From positions 1 through 24,325 of the forward strand of contig CAZWFN010000095.1 in assembly GCA_964633205.1 (NCBI GenBank): DNA of 24,325 bases, read 5' to 3'. How positions within the stretch are numbered: the stretch's first letter is position 1; each line of letters starts with the position of its first letter. The translations under genes were made by a program, and so were the position numbers. This DNA comes from CAYVQE01 sp964633205. Its GTDB lineage: Bacteria; Myxococcota; B64-G9. The notes beneath the pieces were generated by a model. The model had not been told where the DNA came from, ran no database searches, and was given only the letters and a program-made list of their open reading frames with translations. Below, piece after piece: positions 7,148 through 15,511 of the stretch.

Positions 7148-8614
7148 TCAGAAATCGGCCCGGAACTTGAGGTAGGCCTGGTCGAGCTGCTCGAACATGT
7201 CGAAGGTGGTGCCGGCCTCGCCGCGTGACATCAGGTAGCCGAGCACGATCTTGGAGCCGTCATAGGGCGTATAGCTGAGCTGGGTGTTGAACAGCCAGCC
7301 GAGCGCTTCGCGGTCGCGGTTGTGGTCCAGCTCGCCGCCCAGGTTGATCTCGAGCTCGAGGCTGTCGGCCAGCCAGGCCTTGCGGAAGACCAGGAACAGG
7401 TAGTCGTGCAGCGCGTGGCCGCTCATCTCGACGAAGAAACCGTGGACCCACTGCAGGTTGACGAAGTAGCCGCCGCTGAAGGTGTACTCGGCGCCCAGCA
7501 CCCACTTGGTGTAGGGCTCGTCGTCGATGGAGGTCAGGCCCGGAACCGCCAGCTCGCCGCCCAGCGGATCGCGGGCCACGGTCGTCAGCTCGACGCCCTG
7601 CGGGAAGATCAGGGCGGCCTCGCCCCAGACGCCGATGTCCCAGAGGCTGCCGCGCAGGTTGAAGCCCAGCACGTGCACCCAGGGGTAGATCAACTTCACC
7701 TCGTCGAAGGCCAGCGCGATGCAACCGTCCTCGTCGGCGCATCCGGGATCGTCCGCCGCGATCAGCTCGGCCGAGGCCTCCACCCGTTTCGGCACCGGAA
7801 TGGATTCGCGGGCGCGGGCGTAGCTGATCGTCCAGTCGAAGCCCCACAGCGCCCAGCGGATGCGGGCCCCGCCCATGATGCCCTGCACCCGGGCGGCCGG
7901 GTTGTGGGTGTTGAGCACCTCGTAGCCGGGCTGCTCGAGCTGCAGCGCGTAGCTCTCGAACCCCGGCGGCAGCCCCTGGCTCAGCGCCGCCATGTCGAAG
8001 CTGGGCATCAGCGGGTTGTGCAGCACGTCATCGCCCAGGAAGAGATCCACCGGCAGCACCGAGGGCAGAAAGCGCGGCACCACCACGCCCTCGACGCTGA
8101 ACAGGTCGTCGCCGGCGTAGACGGTCGCCTTCAGGGCCACGTTGCCGAGCTTCTCCTTGAAATCGTGGGGATTCTCCAGATCCAGCGGATCGAACTTGTT
8201 CGTCGGGTTGAAGCCGTCGGCCTCGCCCCAGGCCAGCACCTGCTTGCCCACCCGCAGATCCAGCAGGGCCCAGTCGGTGTCCAGCAGAAAGCCGTACAGG
8301 TCCATGTAGGCTTCGTTGATACGCCAGGAGATCGGTTCCACCCGGCCCCGGTCCCACAGCTGGTCGATGGTCTCGACCTGAGTGAAGTTGGTGTTGCGCA
8401 GCTCCAGGTTGGCCCGGGCCCGCACCTGGCTGTGGGGCTCGGCCTGGATGCGCAGCTGGAACCAGTTGGCGTTGCGGAAGTCGAAGAACTCGCCGTCGCG
8501 CACCCCGATGAAGTTCTCGGTGGCAACGACCCCGTTCAGATCCATGTCGGCGGCGGCCGCTGCGGGCAGCAACCACAGCGCGGCGGCGAGCTGGGCCAGG
8601 CGTTGCGCGGACAT
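7148..8614 (-). CDS. Outer-membrane beta-barrel protein, DUF1302-like
   Basis: This 488-residue protein has a signal peptide (M-S-A-Q-R-L then an Ala/Leu-rich core ending near A-A-A-A-D). Alternating hydrophobic strands follow, with D-L-R-V-G-K-Q-V-L-A-W-G-E-A-D-G-F-N-P-T-N typical of DUF1302-like proteins, and the chain ends in Phe as outer-membrane barrels usually do. It is shorter than many DUF1302 members (about 550-650 residues). The ATG at 8614 has GGGAGG at good spacing; an upstream in-frame ATG at 8632 lacks one. It sits between a LolA-like gene (31-base gap) and the RND exporter (9-base gap), which suggests it is the outer-membrane partner of a trans-envelope transport system. Confidence 0.75.
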   Translation of the reverse strand: MSAQRLAQLAAALWLLPAAAAADMDLNGVVATENFIGVRDGEFFDFRNANWFQLRIQAEPHSQVRARANLELRNTNFTQVETIDQLWDRGRVEPISWRINEAYMDLYGFLLDTDWALLDLRVGKQVLAWGEADGFNPTNKFDPLDLENPHDFKEKLGNVALKATVYAGDDLFSVEGVVVPRFLPSVLPVDLFLGDDVLHNPLMPSFDMAALSQGLPPGFESYALQLEQPGYEVLNTHNPAARVQGIMGGARIRWALWGFDWTISYARARESIPVPKRVEASAELIAADDPGCADEDGCIALAFDEVKLIYPWVHVLGFNLRGSLWDIGVWGEAALIFPQGVELTTVARDPLGGELAVPGLTSIDDEPYTKWVLGAEYTFSGGYFVNLQWVHGFFVEMSGHALHDYLFLVFRKAWLADSLELEINLGGELDHNRDREALGWLFNTQLSYTPYDGSKIVLGYLMSRGEAGTTFDMFEQLDQAYLKFRADF

Positions 8615-8645
8615 CGACGGCCTCCCGACCAAGGGCCCCGGCGGC

Positions 8646-9395
8646 TCAGCGCTTGAGCTGGCGCTTGGTGAAGAAGCGGCTGCGCAGGCCGGTGTCGCAC
8701 TTGATGGACTGGATGATGTTGCGCGTCTTGTGCGACTTGTTCAGATCCTCCATCTGCACCCAGAAGCTCTGGCGGTACTGGCCCACGTCGCGGAAGTCCT
8801 TGCGGGTCATCACCTTCCACTTCTCACCGGACTTGTCGTAGAACTCGATCTTGTCGAACATGAAGTCCGACTTGCGCACCCGCATCTTCAGCTTGCCGTA
8901 CTGGGTGTCGGTGCCGGGCTTGGGCTCGAGCTGCAGCAGGTAGTGGTCGTCGCTCTCCTCCATGCCCGCCACCTGCAGCCGCTCGGTGAACTTCTCGCTC
9001 GACAGGTCGTCGAAGGAGAAGTCGGTGCCGGCGAAGTTGTCGTTCTTGACGTGTCCGGCTATGCGGCGGATCTTGTGCATGGCCGGCAGGTAGAGGTACA
9101 TCTTGTCGTCGCCGGCGTCGAGAAAGGCCATGCCCTTGACGTCGGCCGGCTCCAGGAACTTGATCAGCCGCTTCTCCTCGCCCTCCTGGAACATCTCCAT
9201 CTTGCGCTTCGATACCGTGCCGTCCTCGTCGACCAGCTCCATCTGGACCACCGCGGCGGTGTCCTCGGCGCTGTACTCCTTGCGATCCACCCGTTCCAGC
9301 ACCTGCTGGCCGCTGAGCGCCAGCGCACCCGGCGCCAGCAGGGTCACGGTGGCCAATCCGGCCACGCAGGTCACGGCTCGACCCGATCGTCTCAT
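8646..9395 (-). CDS. LolA-like outer-membrane lipoprotein-sorting family protein
   Basis: This 249-residue periplasmic protein has a cleavable signal (M-R-R-S-G-R-A, then a hydrophobic core ending at A-L-A). The mature domain fits the LolA-like family: S-G-Q-Q-V-L-E-R-V-D, then repeated amphipathic strands with K-R-L-I-K-F-L-E-P-A-D-V-K-G-M-A-F-L, D-D-K-M-Y-L-Y-L-P-A-M-H-K-I-R-R-I and F-A-G-T-D-F-S-F-D-D-L. Members often neighbour RND exporters and are thought to carry lipid-like cargo across the periplasm. The ATG at 9395 has GGGAGGTG close upstream and is preferred over a further-upstream ATG (9449) without one. It is the first gene of the four-gene cluster ending at 3780. Confidence 0.85.
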   Translation of the reverse strand: MRRSGRAVTCVAGLATVTLLAPGALALSGQQVLERVDRKEYSAEDTAAVVQMELVDEDGTVSKRKMEMFQEGEEKRLIKFLEPADVKGMAFLDAGDDKMYLYLPAMHKIRRIAGHVKNDNFAGTDFSFDDLSSEKFTERLQVAGMEESDDHYLLQLEPKPGTDTQYGKLKMRVRKSDFMFDKIEFYDKSGEKWKVMTRKDFRDVGQYRQSFWVQMEDLNKSHKTRNIIQSIKCDTGLRSRFFTKRQLKR

Positions 9396-9422
9396 CGCAC
9401 ACCTCCCATCCTCGTTCGTCCC

Positions 9423-9445
9423 CTGCGGTCGCAGAACGACCGCAG
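9423..9445 (-). other. Strong hairpin between the S41 protease and LolA-like genes
   Basis: CTGCGGTCG (9423-9431) and CGACCGCAG (9437-9445) are perfect 9-base arms around a 5-base loop. They lie in the only sizeable gap (9396-9482) of this part of the minus-strand series. On the minus strand no U-run follows, so it is not a standard intrinsic terminator. It may be a processing or stability hairpin, an attenuator or a protein site. I see no convincing promoter in this gap. Confidence 0.5.
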
Positions 9446-9482
9446 CCAATCACTGTTTCAACGCCGGATCAAGCCCTGGTCG

Positions 9483-10799
9483 TCAGCGGGCCTTTGGCCG
9501 CAGCAGCCGCAGCGCGCGGGCCAGCTGCGGGTCCTGGCCGCGGCCGTCCCAGCTCACCTCCTGGTCCGGCTCGATGCCCTCGTAGATCGGTGTTCCCTTC
9601 GGCGAATAGTAACGACCGGTCGACAGCTTGAGCGCCGAGCCGTCCATCAGCTCCAGCACCACCTGCACCGTGCCCTTGCCCAGGGTCTTCTCGCCCACCA
9701 GCGGACAACGGTCGTGGTCGTGCAACGCCAAGGCCACGATCTCGCTGACGCTGGCCGAACGGTGATCGACCAGCACGACCATGGGCAGCTCGCGGTAGGG
9801 CCCGGGCCGCGGGTTGCGTTCGACCTCGGATCGCATGTGCTTCTTGCTCACCACCCGCACCACCTCGCCGGCCGGCAGGAACAGACCGGCCACCGCTGTG
9901 CCCTCGGTGACCAGACCACCCGGATTGCCGCGCAGATCGAGCACCAGGCCCTTGAGCCGGCCGTCGAAGTGCTGGCCCAGCTTGCGCATCACCGCGGCCA
10001 GCCGCTGGCCCGTGCCGGCGCGAAAGTTCATGATATGCACGTGGGCCAGCCCGCCCTCGATGGGCGTGACCGCCATGTTGCGCTTGGGCTCGGCGGCCAG
10101 CTCCAACCGGTGCTTCTCGCCGGCGACCACCACCTCGACCTCGGCCCCCAACGGGCCGCGCATCAGCGCCAGTGCCTCCAGCTCGTTGAGCCGTTCGGCT
10201 GGTCGGCCGGCGATGGCGTCGATGCGCATGCCGCGGCGCAGCCCCGCTGCCGCGGCCGGCGAGCCGTCCAGCACGTCGAGCACCCGCAGCCCGTCGCCCC
10301 ACAGCTCGACCAGCATCCCGGTCGAGCCCATCTGCCGGCTGCCGTCGTCCAGCAAGCGCGGGTAGAGTTCGGCGTCCAGGTAGACGCTCCAGGGATCACC
10401 GCAGTGGGCCACCAGCTGGCGCACCATGGCCCGCTGCAGCGCAGCCGGCTGGGCCAGCCCCTGGTCGACCACCAGACCGGCGGCGGCCATCAGGGCCTTT
10501 TCCAGCGCCGGGATGTCGCGCAGGGCCTGGCGGCGGATGGACACCTTCGGGCCGCCGGCCTCGAGCCGGAACAGCTCGGGCTGGCCGTGCAGCCGGATGC
10601 GGCATTGGGGCGCCGCCTGGTGCAGCCCCTCCAGCGCGCCGAGCAGCAGCGCCGACGGGTTGGCGCGGTCGACGAAGGCCACCTCGAAGTGGCGCAGTAC
10701 CTCGTGCAGCGCATCGAAACGGTCATCGGCCCGGCCGCCGCTCGGCAGCAGCAGCCCGATCACCAGCAGCAGCGGCGGAACACGTCCCGCAGCACCCAT
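9483..10799 (-). CDS. S41 family (CtpA/Prc-like) carboxyl-terminal processing protease
   Basis: This 438-residue protein has an N-terminal signal or anchor (hydrophobic residues 8-20), a PDZ-like domain (about 158-235, with D-G-S-P-A-A-A-A-G-L-R-R-G) and an S41 catalytic domain. The substrate-binding core V-L-D-L-R-G-N-P-G-G-L is at 286-296. The nucleophile is Ser350 within S-A-S-V-S-E, and Lys375 lies in G-E-K-T-L-G-K-G-T-V-Q; the 25-residue spacing equals that of E. coli Prc. It should be an active periplasmic protease trimming C-termini of envelope proteins. The ATG at 10799 has AAGGAG seven bases upstream; an open frame continuing upstream overlaps the acylphosphatase and is rejected. It follows the acylphosphatase gene after 55 bases. 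Confidence 0.93.
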   Translation of the reverse strand: MGAAGRVPPLLLVIGLLLPSGGRADDRFDALHEVLRHFEVAFVDRANPSALLLGALEGLHQAAPQCRIRLHGQPELFRLEAGGPKVSIRRQALRDIPALEKALMAAAGLVVDQGLAQPAALQRAMVRQLVAHCGDPWSVYLDAELYPRLLDDGSRQMGSTGMLVELWGDGLRVLDVLDGSPAAAAGLRRGMRIDAIAGRPAERLNELEALALMRGPLGAEVEVVVAGEKHRLELAAEPKRNMAVTPIEGGLAHVHIMNFRAGTGQRLAAVMRKLGQHFDGRLKGLVLDLRGNPGGLVTEGTAVAGLFLPAGEVVRVVSKKHMRSEVERNPRPGPYRELPMVVLVDHRSASVSEIVALALHDHDRCPLVGEKTLGKGTVQVVLELMDGSALKLSTGRYYSPKGTPIYEGIEPDQEVSWDGRGQDPQLARALRLLRPKAR

Positions 10800-10854
10800 C
10801 GCGCTCTCCTTTGCAGCCCCCAGCCGACGGGCCGGGACATGCCTCATGTACCGA

Positions 10855-11142
10855 TCAACGTACGCCGAAGGTCTGAAATTCGCCCCGGGCCGGCTGCCAG
10901 TCGGTCTCCACCGCCTCGACCCGCGCCTGGCCCGGGCCCTGCCGGCACCAGTCGACCAATGATTCCAGTCGCTGCCGCGGCCCCTCGGCCAGCAGCTCGA
11001 CCGAGCCGTCGGGCCGGTTGCGCACCCAGCCGGCGACCCCCAGCCGCTCGGCCTGGCGCACGGCGCTGAAACGATAGCCCACCCCCTGCACCAGGCCGGT
11101 GATGTGGGCGTGTACACGCGCGTTCTCGCTGGTAGCGTCCAT
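10855..11142 (-). CDS. acyP: Acylphosphatase
   Basis: This 95-residue protein is the normal size for acylphosphatase, which hydrolyses the carboxyl-phosphate bond of acyl phosphates in the cytoplasm. The first signature G-L-V-Q-G-V-G-Y-R-F (residues 16-25) supplies the catalytic Arg24, and G-W-V-R-N-R-P-D-G-S-V-E (38-49) supplies the catalytic Asn42. The ATG at 11142 is preceded by GGGAGGGAG four bases away. It lies 23 bases after the PIN-PhoH gene and is likely part of the same transcript. Confidence 0.95.
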   Translation of the reverse strand: MDATSENARVHAHITGLVQGVGYRFSAVRQAERLGVAGWVRNRPDGSVELLAEGPRQRLESLVDWCRQGPGQARVEAVETDWQPARGEFQTFGVR

Positions 11143-11165
11143 GGCTCCCTCCCCGGATGGTTCGG

Positions 11166-12485
11166 CTACAACACGTCGCTGGCGATCTCGGCCAGCTGGC
11201 TGCGCTCGCCCTTGCGCAGCGTCACCGTGCCGGTGATGCTGCGGCCCCGAAAGCGGTTGACCACGTGGCTCAGCCCGTTGTTGGACGAGTCCACGTAGGG
11301 ATTGTCGATCTGGTACAGGTCGCCGGTCAGCACGATCTTGGTCTCGTCGCCGGCGCGGGTGATGATGGTCTTGACCTCGTGCGGGGTCAGGTTCTGGGAC
11401 TCGTCGATGATGATGTACTGGTTGGGGATGGAGCGGCCGCGGATGTAGGTCAACGGCTCGATCTCGATCAGGCCCATGTCCATCAGCTCGCGGTAGGAGC
11501 GGCCCTGGCTCTTGTCGCGCCGGGTCAGGTTCATCAGCAGCTCGACGTTGTCGTAGATCGGCTGCATCCAGGGGTTGAGCTTGTCCTCCACGTCGCCCGG
11601 CAGAAAGCCGATGTCGCGGCCGAGCGGAAAGATGGGCCGCGAGACCAGCAGCCGTTGGAACACGCCCTCCTCGGATGTCTTGTGCAGCCCGGCGGCCAGG
11701 GCCAGCAGGGTCTTGCCGGTGCCGGCCTTGCCGGCCAGGGTGACCAGCTTGACCCGATCGTCGAGCAGCAGGTCGAAGGCGAAGGTCTGCTCGCGGTTGC
11801 GCGGCTGGATGCCCCAGATGCCCCCCCGCGGCTTGATCAGCGGATTGATCCGCACCCGCTCGGGATCGACCCGCCCCAGCGCGCCGTGGTTGCTGGCGGC
11901 GGTGTCGCGCAGGTGGACGAACTGGTTGGCCACCGCTTCCCAATCGGGCAGCTCGGCAAGCTCCAGGGAGCCGTCGGCGTAGAAACGGTCGACCAGCTCG
12001 CCGCTGGTCTCCAACTCGGCCACCCCGGAGTAGATGTCGTCGGCCGTCACCCGCTCGGTATCGAAGTCCTCGGCGGTGATGCCCAGCGAGTCGGCCTTGA
12101 TGCGCAGGTTGGTGTCCTTGGTGATGAAGATGGTCGGCTTGTCGGGCTCGCGCTCGTTCAGCTCGAAGGCCACGGCCAGGATCTTGTGATCCATCTTCTG
12201 GCCGATGCCGATCTCGGCCGGCAGCTGGCGGTTGGTGAACACCACCCGCAGGGTGCCGCCGGTGGGCATGGCCACGCCTTCGTTCAGCCGGCCGCTGGCG
12301 CGGTACTTGTCCACCATCCGGCCCACCATGCGCGCGTTGCGGCCCAGCTCGCTGAGCTCCTTCTTGAAGCGGTCGATCTCCTCGATGACGTAGATCGGAA
12401 TGATCACGTCGTTGTCGCCGAAGGACAGCACGGCGTTCGGGTCGTGGAGCAGCACGTTGGTGTCGAGGACGAAGTTCTTTTTCAT
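11166..12485 (-). CDS. PIN domain-PhoH-like ATPase fusion
   Basis: This 439-residue protein joins an N-terminal PIN ribonuclease domain to a PhoH-type helicase-like ATPase, the same layout as YlaK and PhoH2 proteins. The PIN acidic residues are visible: Asp8 in V-L-D-T-N-V, the Glu35/Glu36 pair, Asp99 in M-D-H-K-I-L and Asp124 in T-K-D-T-N-L-R. The ATPase has Walker A G-K-A-G-T-G-K-T (252-259), Walker B I-I-I-D-E-S-Q-N (358-365) and a later L-T-G-D-L-Y-Q-I-D-N-P motif (387-396). Family members are RNA helicase/RNases. The length is standard and both active centres look intact. The ATG lies one base after the diguanylate cyclase stop (TGAAATG), indicating translational coupling. Confidence 0.93.
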   Translation of the reverse strand: MKKNFVLDTNVLLHDPNAVLSFGDNDVIIPIYVIEEIDRFKKELSELGRNARMVGRMVDKYRASGRLNEGVAMPTGGTLRVVFTNRQLPAEIGIGQKMDHKILAVAFELNEREPDKPTIFITKDTNLRIKADSLGITAEDFDTERVTADDIYSGVAELETSGELVDRFYADGSLELAELPDWEAVANQFVHLRDTAASNHGALGRVDPERVRINPLIKPRGGIWGIQPRNREQTFAFDLLLDDRVKLVTLAGKAGTGKTLLALAAGLHKTSEEGVFQRLLVSRPIFPLGRDIGFLPGDVEDKLNPWMQPIYDNVELLMNLTRRDKSQGRSYRELMDMGLIEIEPLTYIRGRSIPNQYIIIDESQNLTPHEVKTIITRAGDETKIVLTGDLYQIDNPYVDSSNNGLSHVVNRFRGRSITGTVTLRKGERSQLAEIASDVL

Positions 12486-12486
12486 T

Positions 12487-14757
12487 TCAGGCTCCCGGAG
12501 GGGCTGCGGCGGCGATGTCGGCGTAGTGGACGGTTCGGTCGCGGCCCCCGTGCTTGGCCTGGTAGAGGGCCTGATCGGAGCGATCGATCAGCTCCTGGCG
12601 ATGGCGGGCATGGTCGGGCAGCGTGCAGATGCCCAGCGACAAGGTGATGCCGAACTGCTTGCCGCCGCAGGTGAAGGATTGGGCCTTGATCTGTTCGCGG
12701 AAGCGTTCGGCCAGCTGCCGGGCCCCTTCCGCATCGGTCTCGGGCAGGATGACCGAGAACTCCTCGCCGCCGTAGCGGCAGACCCGGTCGGCTTCGCGCG
12801 CCAGCTCGCCCAGCACCCGGGCCACCCGGCGCAGCACATCGTCGCCCATGGGATGGCCGTAGGTGTCGTTGACGGCCTTGAAGTGGTCGATGTCGGTCAA
12901 GATCATCGACAAGCTTCGGTCGTAGCGCAGCGAGGCGGCCACCTCCTCGTCGAGCATCTCCTTGAACCGCCGGTGGTTGTGTAGCCCGGTCAACCCGTCG
13001 GTGGTGGCCAGGCGTTCGAGCTGCTCGAAGCGCTGGGCGTTCTGGATGGCGATGGCGCCGATGTTGGTCAGGATCTCGAGCAGCTCGATCATGGCGCCGA
13101 GCTCGTCGGCCGCGTCCGGGAACAGCCGCGGATCGCGGCCGGCCACCACCAGCGCCCCGATGGCCCGCTCCTCGCCGGGCTGTGACTTGCGCCCCTCGGT
13201 GCCGGCCACCTTGAGCGGGAAGCACTTCAACGCGCGCAGTCCGGTCAAGCGCAGGCCGTCGCCGAAGACCTGGCGCTGGCTGCGGCTGCGGCGCTCGAAA
13301 TCGGTCGCCGGCAGCACGGCGCAGCTCTGGATGCACTGGTTGACCAGGCTCTCGGGCTCGATCTCCTGCTGGGCGTGCGCCCGCTGCCAGGCGTCGAAGG
13401 CCTTGCCGGCCCGCACTCCGGCCAGCCAGGTGCTGCTGCCGTCGCGCAGGGCGATGGCGGTGAAGTCGGCCAGGGGGAACATGCTCTGGACCTGCTCCAG
13501 CAGCGCATCGGCCACCTCGGCCAGGCTGACCGAACGGATCAGCTGCTCGGATGCCGCCAGCAGCCCGCCCATCTTCTCGGTTGCGCTCAGCATCCGTTCG
13601 GTGTCGATCGAGTGCAGCAGCTCCTGGGCGGCCGCGAACAACAGCCGCTCGTCGTCTTCGCCGAAGGCCACATCGGCGCAGCGGTCGGCCAGCAGCACGC
13701 CGCGCGCCCGGGTCTCGCCCTGCTCGTCCTGCTCCAGGATGGGCACCCCCATGAAGGTCTTCAGCTCCACCCGGTGCTGGTAGTAGGCGAAGCGATCGGC
13801 GTCCCAACGGGCGTGGTTGAACGAGACCGTGTGCCGGTTCTTCAGGATGGCTCCCAGTACCCCGCGCCCGGCGGGCAGCGGCTCGTCGACCAGGGCTCCG
13901 TCGCCCCCGCCGCCGAGGTGGTCCATCAGCTTCAAGCTGCGGCCTTCCTTGTCCAGCAGAAAGAAAGCCACCGTGTGCGGCCGCAGGGCCTCGTTCAGGA
14001 TCACCAGCAGCGAGCGCACCCGTTGGCGCAGCTTCGACAGCGAGGAGCGTTGGCGCTTGGCGGCCGACCGCTCGCCGCCGCGCAGCTCGGCCACCCCGGC
14101 GTGCAGCCGGTACTGCTGGGCGTCGCGTTCCTGCTGCACCCTCTCCAGCATGGCCTGGACCTGCCGTTCGCGGGCGTCGCGACCGGCCTTGAGGCGCAGG
14201 TGCAGCGCCAGCCCGGCCACCAGCAGGCGGCCCAGGTAGGCGAAGGCCGCCAGGGCCAGCACCGCGGCCAGCAGCTGCCAGCCCTGGCTGCGCCACAAGG
14301 CCTCCCAACCGATGCGTCCGGCCAGCACCGGCGCCGATGCCGGCAGCAGCACCAGCCCGATCGCCAGCAACAGGCCGATGGCCACGTGGCGCCGATCGGC
14401 CGCCAATCCGCCGATGGCGGCCAACAGCAACCACAACAGCGGCGCCAGCGGCCCGGACAGGCCACCGGTGGCCTGGATCAGGGCGCTGGCGCCGCAGATG
14501 ACGAGCAGCTCCAGCTGCCAGAATGCCCGGCCGATGCGGCGCTGATCGGACACCAGGCTGCGGCGCACCCGGTAGACCAGGTACAGCCGGTGCAGCAACA
14601 GCAGCGCCACCGCCGCCATGGCCACCAGCCAGGGCCAGCCGGGCCGCGGGCCCCGGCTGGCCGGCAGCGCGGCGGCGTAGCCCAGCACCACCAGGTAGAC
14701 CAGCGCGTGGCGCTCGAACCAGCTCAACCCGGTGGCCATGTGCCGGCCCAGACCCAT
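12487..14757 (-). CDS. Membrane diguanylate cyclase with GAF domains
   Basis: This 756-residue protein has about five or six hydrophobic segments in residues 17-185, then a short coiled region. A GAF domain follows at about 250-385, a second more divergent GAF-like domain at about 405-575, and a GGDEF domain at about 580-748. The active-site loop is G-G-E-E-F (663-667). An allosteric I-site R-x-x-D (654-657) sits the expected five residues before it, so the enzyme should make c-di-GMP and be product-inhibited. The first GAF domain begins after an S-L-S-K-L-R-Q-R-V-R linker and contains F-M-G-V-P-I-L. The ATG at 14757 has GAGGAG about nine bases upstream; a Met at residue 7 is an alternative. 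It lies 18 bases after the FtsB-like gene. The input signal is unknown. Confidence 0.92.
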   Translation of the reverse strand: MGLGRHMATGLSWFERHALVYLVVLGYAAALPASRGPRPGWPWLVAMAAVALLLLHRLYLVYRVRRSLVSDQRRIGRAFWQLELLVICGASALIQATGGLSGPLAPLLWLLLAAIGGLAADRRHVAIGLLLAIGLVLLPASAPVLAGRIGWEALWRSQGWQLLAAVLALAAFAYLGRLLVAGLALHLRLKAGRDARERQVQAMLERVQQERDAQQYRLHAGVAELRGGERSAAKRQRSSLSKLRQRVRSLLVILNEALRPHTVAFFLLDKEGRSLKLMDHLGGGGDGALVDEPLPAGRGVLGAILKNRHTVSFNHARWDADRFAYYQHRVELKTFMGVPILEQDEQGETRARGVLLADRCADVAFGEDDERLLFAAAQELLHSIDTERMLSATEKMGGLLAASEQLIRSVSLAEVADALLEQVQSMFPLADFTAIALRDGSSTWLAGVRAGKAFDAWQRAHAQQEIEPESLVNQCIQSCAVLPATDFERRSRSQRQVFGDGLRLTGLRALKCFPLKVAGTEGRKSQPGEERAIGALVVAGRDPRLFPDAADELGAMIELLEILTNIGAIAIQNAQRFEQLERLATTDGLTGLHNHRRFKEMLDEEVAASLRYDRSLSMILTDIDHFKAVNDTYGHPMGDDVLRRVARVLGELAREADRVCRYGGEEFSVILPETDAEGARQLAERFREQIKAQSFTCGGKQFGITLSLGICTLPDHARHRQELIDRSDQALYQAKHGGRDRTVHYADIAAAAPPGA

Positions 14758-14775
14758 CCCCGCCGCTCCTCGCGC

Positions 14776-15087
14776 TCAGCGCGCCGCGTCCTGCTGGCCG
14801 CCGTCCGCACCCTCGGACAGCTGGATGATGACCTCGTCGGGCCGCACCAGCCCGAGCTCCTCGCGGATGACTTTCTCCTGGTAGTCCCGCCGGTTCTGCA
14901 GCGCATCGACCTCCAGCGCCAGCCGCCGGTTCTCGGCAGCCAGCTCGCGATTCTCGCGCTGCAGCCGCTCGAGTTCGGCGGCCAGCTGGGTGCGCTTGCC
15001 GCTGCCGGGTCCGAACAGGCCATAGCCCGCCAAACCCAGCACCAGCGCCAGCGCGATGGTGAGCAGGATCTTCTCGCGGCTGCCCAA
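14776..15087 (-). CDS. ftsB: FtsB/DivIC-like septum formation initiator protein
   Basis: This 103-residue single-pass protein has a hydrophobic segment at 7-25 ending in G-Y-G-L-F-G-P-G and a Leu/Glu-rich coiled coil at about 32-70. A short C-terminal part follows with R-E-E-L-G-L-V-R-P-D-E-V-I-I-Q-L, the FtsB/DivIC pattern. These proteins form the divisome FtsQ-B-L subcomplex. The start codon is TTG at 15087, seven bases after the exbD stop, and the end of exbD supplies GAGGAG. No ATG or GTG lies before the membrane segment, so TTG is the best start. The gene is adjacent to exbD rather than to the enolase or ispD genes usual for ftsB, so the family is likely but the exact role is inferred. 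Confidence 0.8.
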   Translation of the reverse strand: MGSREKILLTIALALVLGLAGYGLFGPGSGKRTQLAAELERLQRENRELAAENRRLALEVDALQNRRDYQEKVIREELGLVRPDEVIIQLSEGADGGQQDAAR

Positions 15088-15094
15088 GTTCGGC

Positions 15095-15511
15095 CTACTC
15101 CTCGACCGTGGCGATGGCCAGCCGCCTCAACCCGAGCGTGGCGGCCATGTCCATCACCTCGACCACCCGCCAATGGGGCACGGTCCGGTCGGCCTGGACC
15201 ACCACCAGGGTCTGGGGGCTCTGCTGGTGGATGCGATCGAGCTCGCTGCGCAGCTGCGGCTTGTCGAGGGCCTCGCCGCCCATGACGATGCGGCCGTCGT
15301 CCAACACGGCCACCACCACGTGCTTGGCCATGGCTGGAATCTGGGTGGACTTGGCCCGGGGCAGATCGAGCTCGATGCCGCCCTCCTTGACGTTGATGGC
15401 GAAAGTGGTGGTCAGCAGGAAGAAGACCAGCAACTGGAAGACCATGTCGATCAACGGGGTCAGCTCGAGAGTGATCTCCTCGTCGCCCCCGTGGCGCTCG
15501 CCGAAGTTCAT
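15095..15511 (-). CDS. exbD: ExbD/TolR-family proton channel component
   Basis: This 138-residue protein has one membrane segment (about 17-38) with the family motif T-P-L-I-D-M-V-F-Q-L-L-V-F-F-L. Asp22 is the protonatable residue equivalent to ExbD Asp25 or TolR Asp23. The periplasmic domain contains L-D-L-P-R-A and V-V-V-Q-A-D-R-T-V-P-H-W-R-V-V-E-V-M-D, both typical of the family. The ATG overlaps the exbB stop by four bases (ATGA), so the two are co-translated. No TonB or TolA partner is seen in the window, so whether it powers TonB, Tol or another system is unknown. Confidence 0.92.
   Translation of the reverse strand: MNFGERHGGDEEITLELTPLIDMVFQLLVFFLLTTTFAINVKEGGIELDLPRAKSTQIPAMAKHVVVAVLDDGRIVMGGEALDKPQLRSELDRIHQQSPQTLVVVQADRTVPHWRVVEVMDMAATLGLRRLAIATVEE

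Noticed and set aside
4430..7228. Very long open frame (over 900 codons) on the plus strand, opposite the RND exporter
   Set aside because: It is rich in His, Gln, Gly and Arg without domains, a product of strong third-position G/C bias in the real gene. Similar antisense frames occur at 331-1812, 7322-8656, 8382-11069, 11157-12647, 13375-15285 and 17332-19761.
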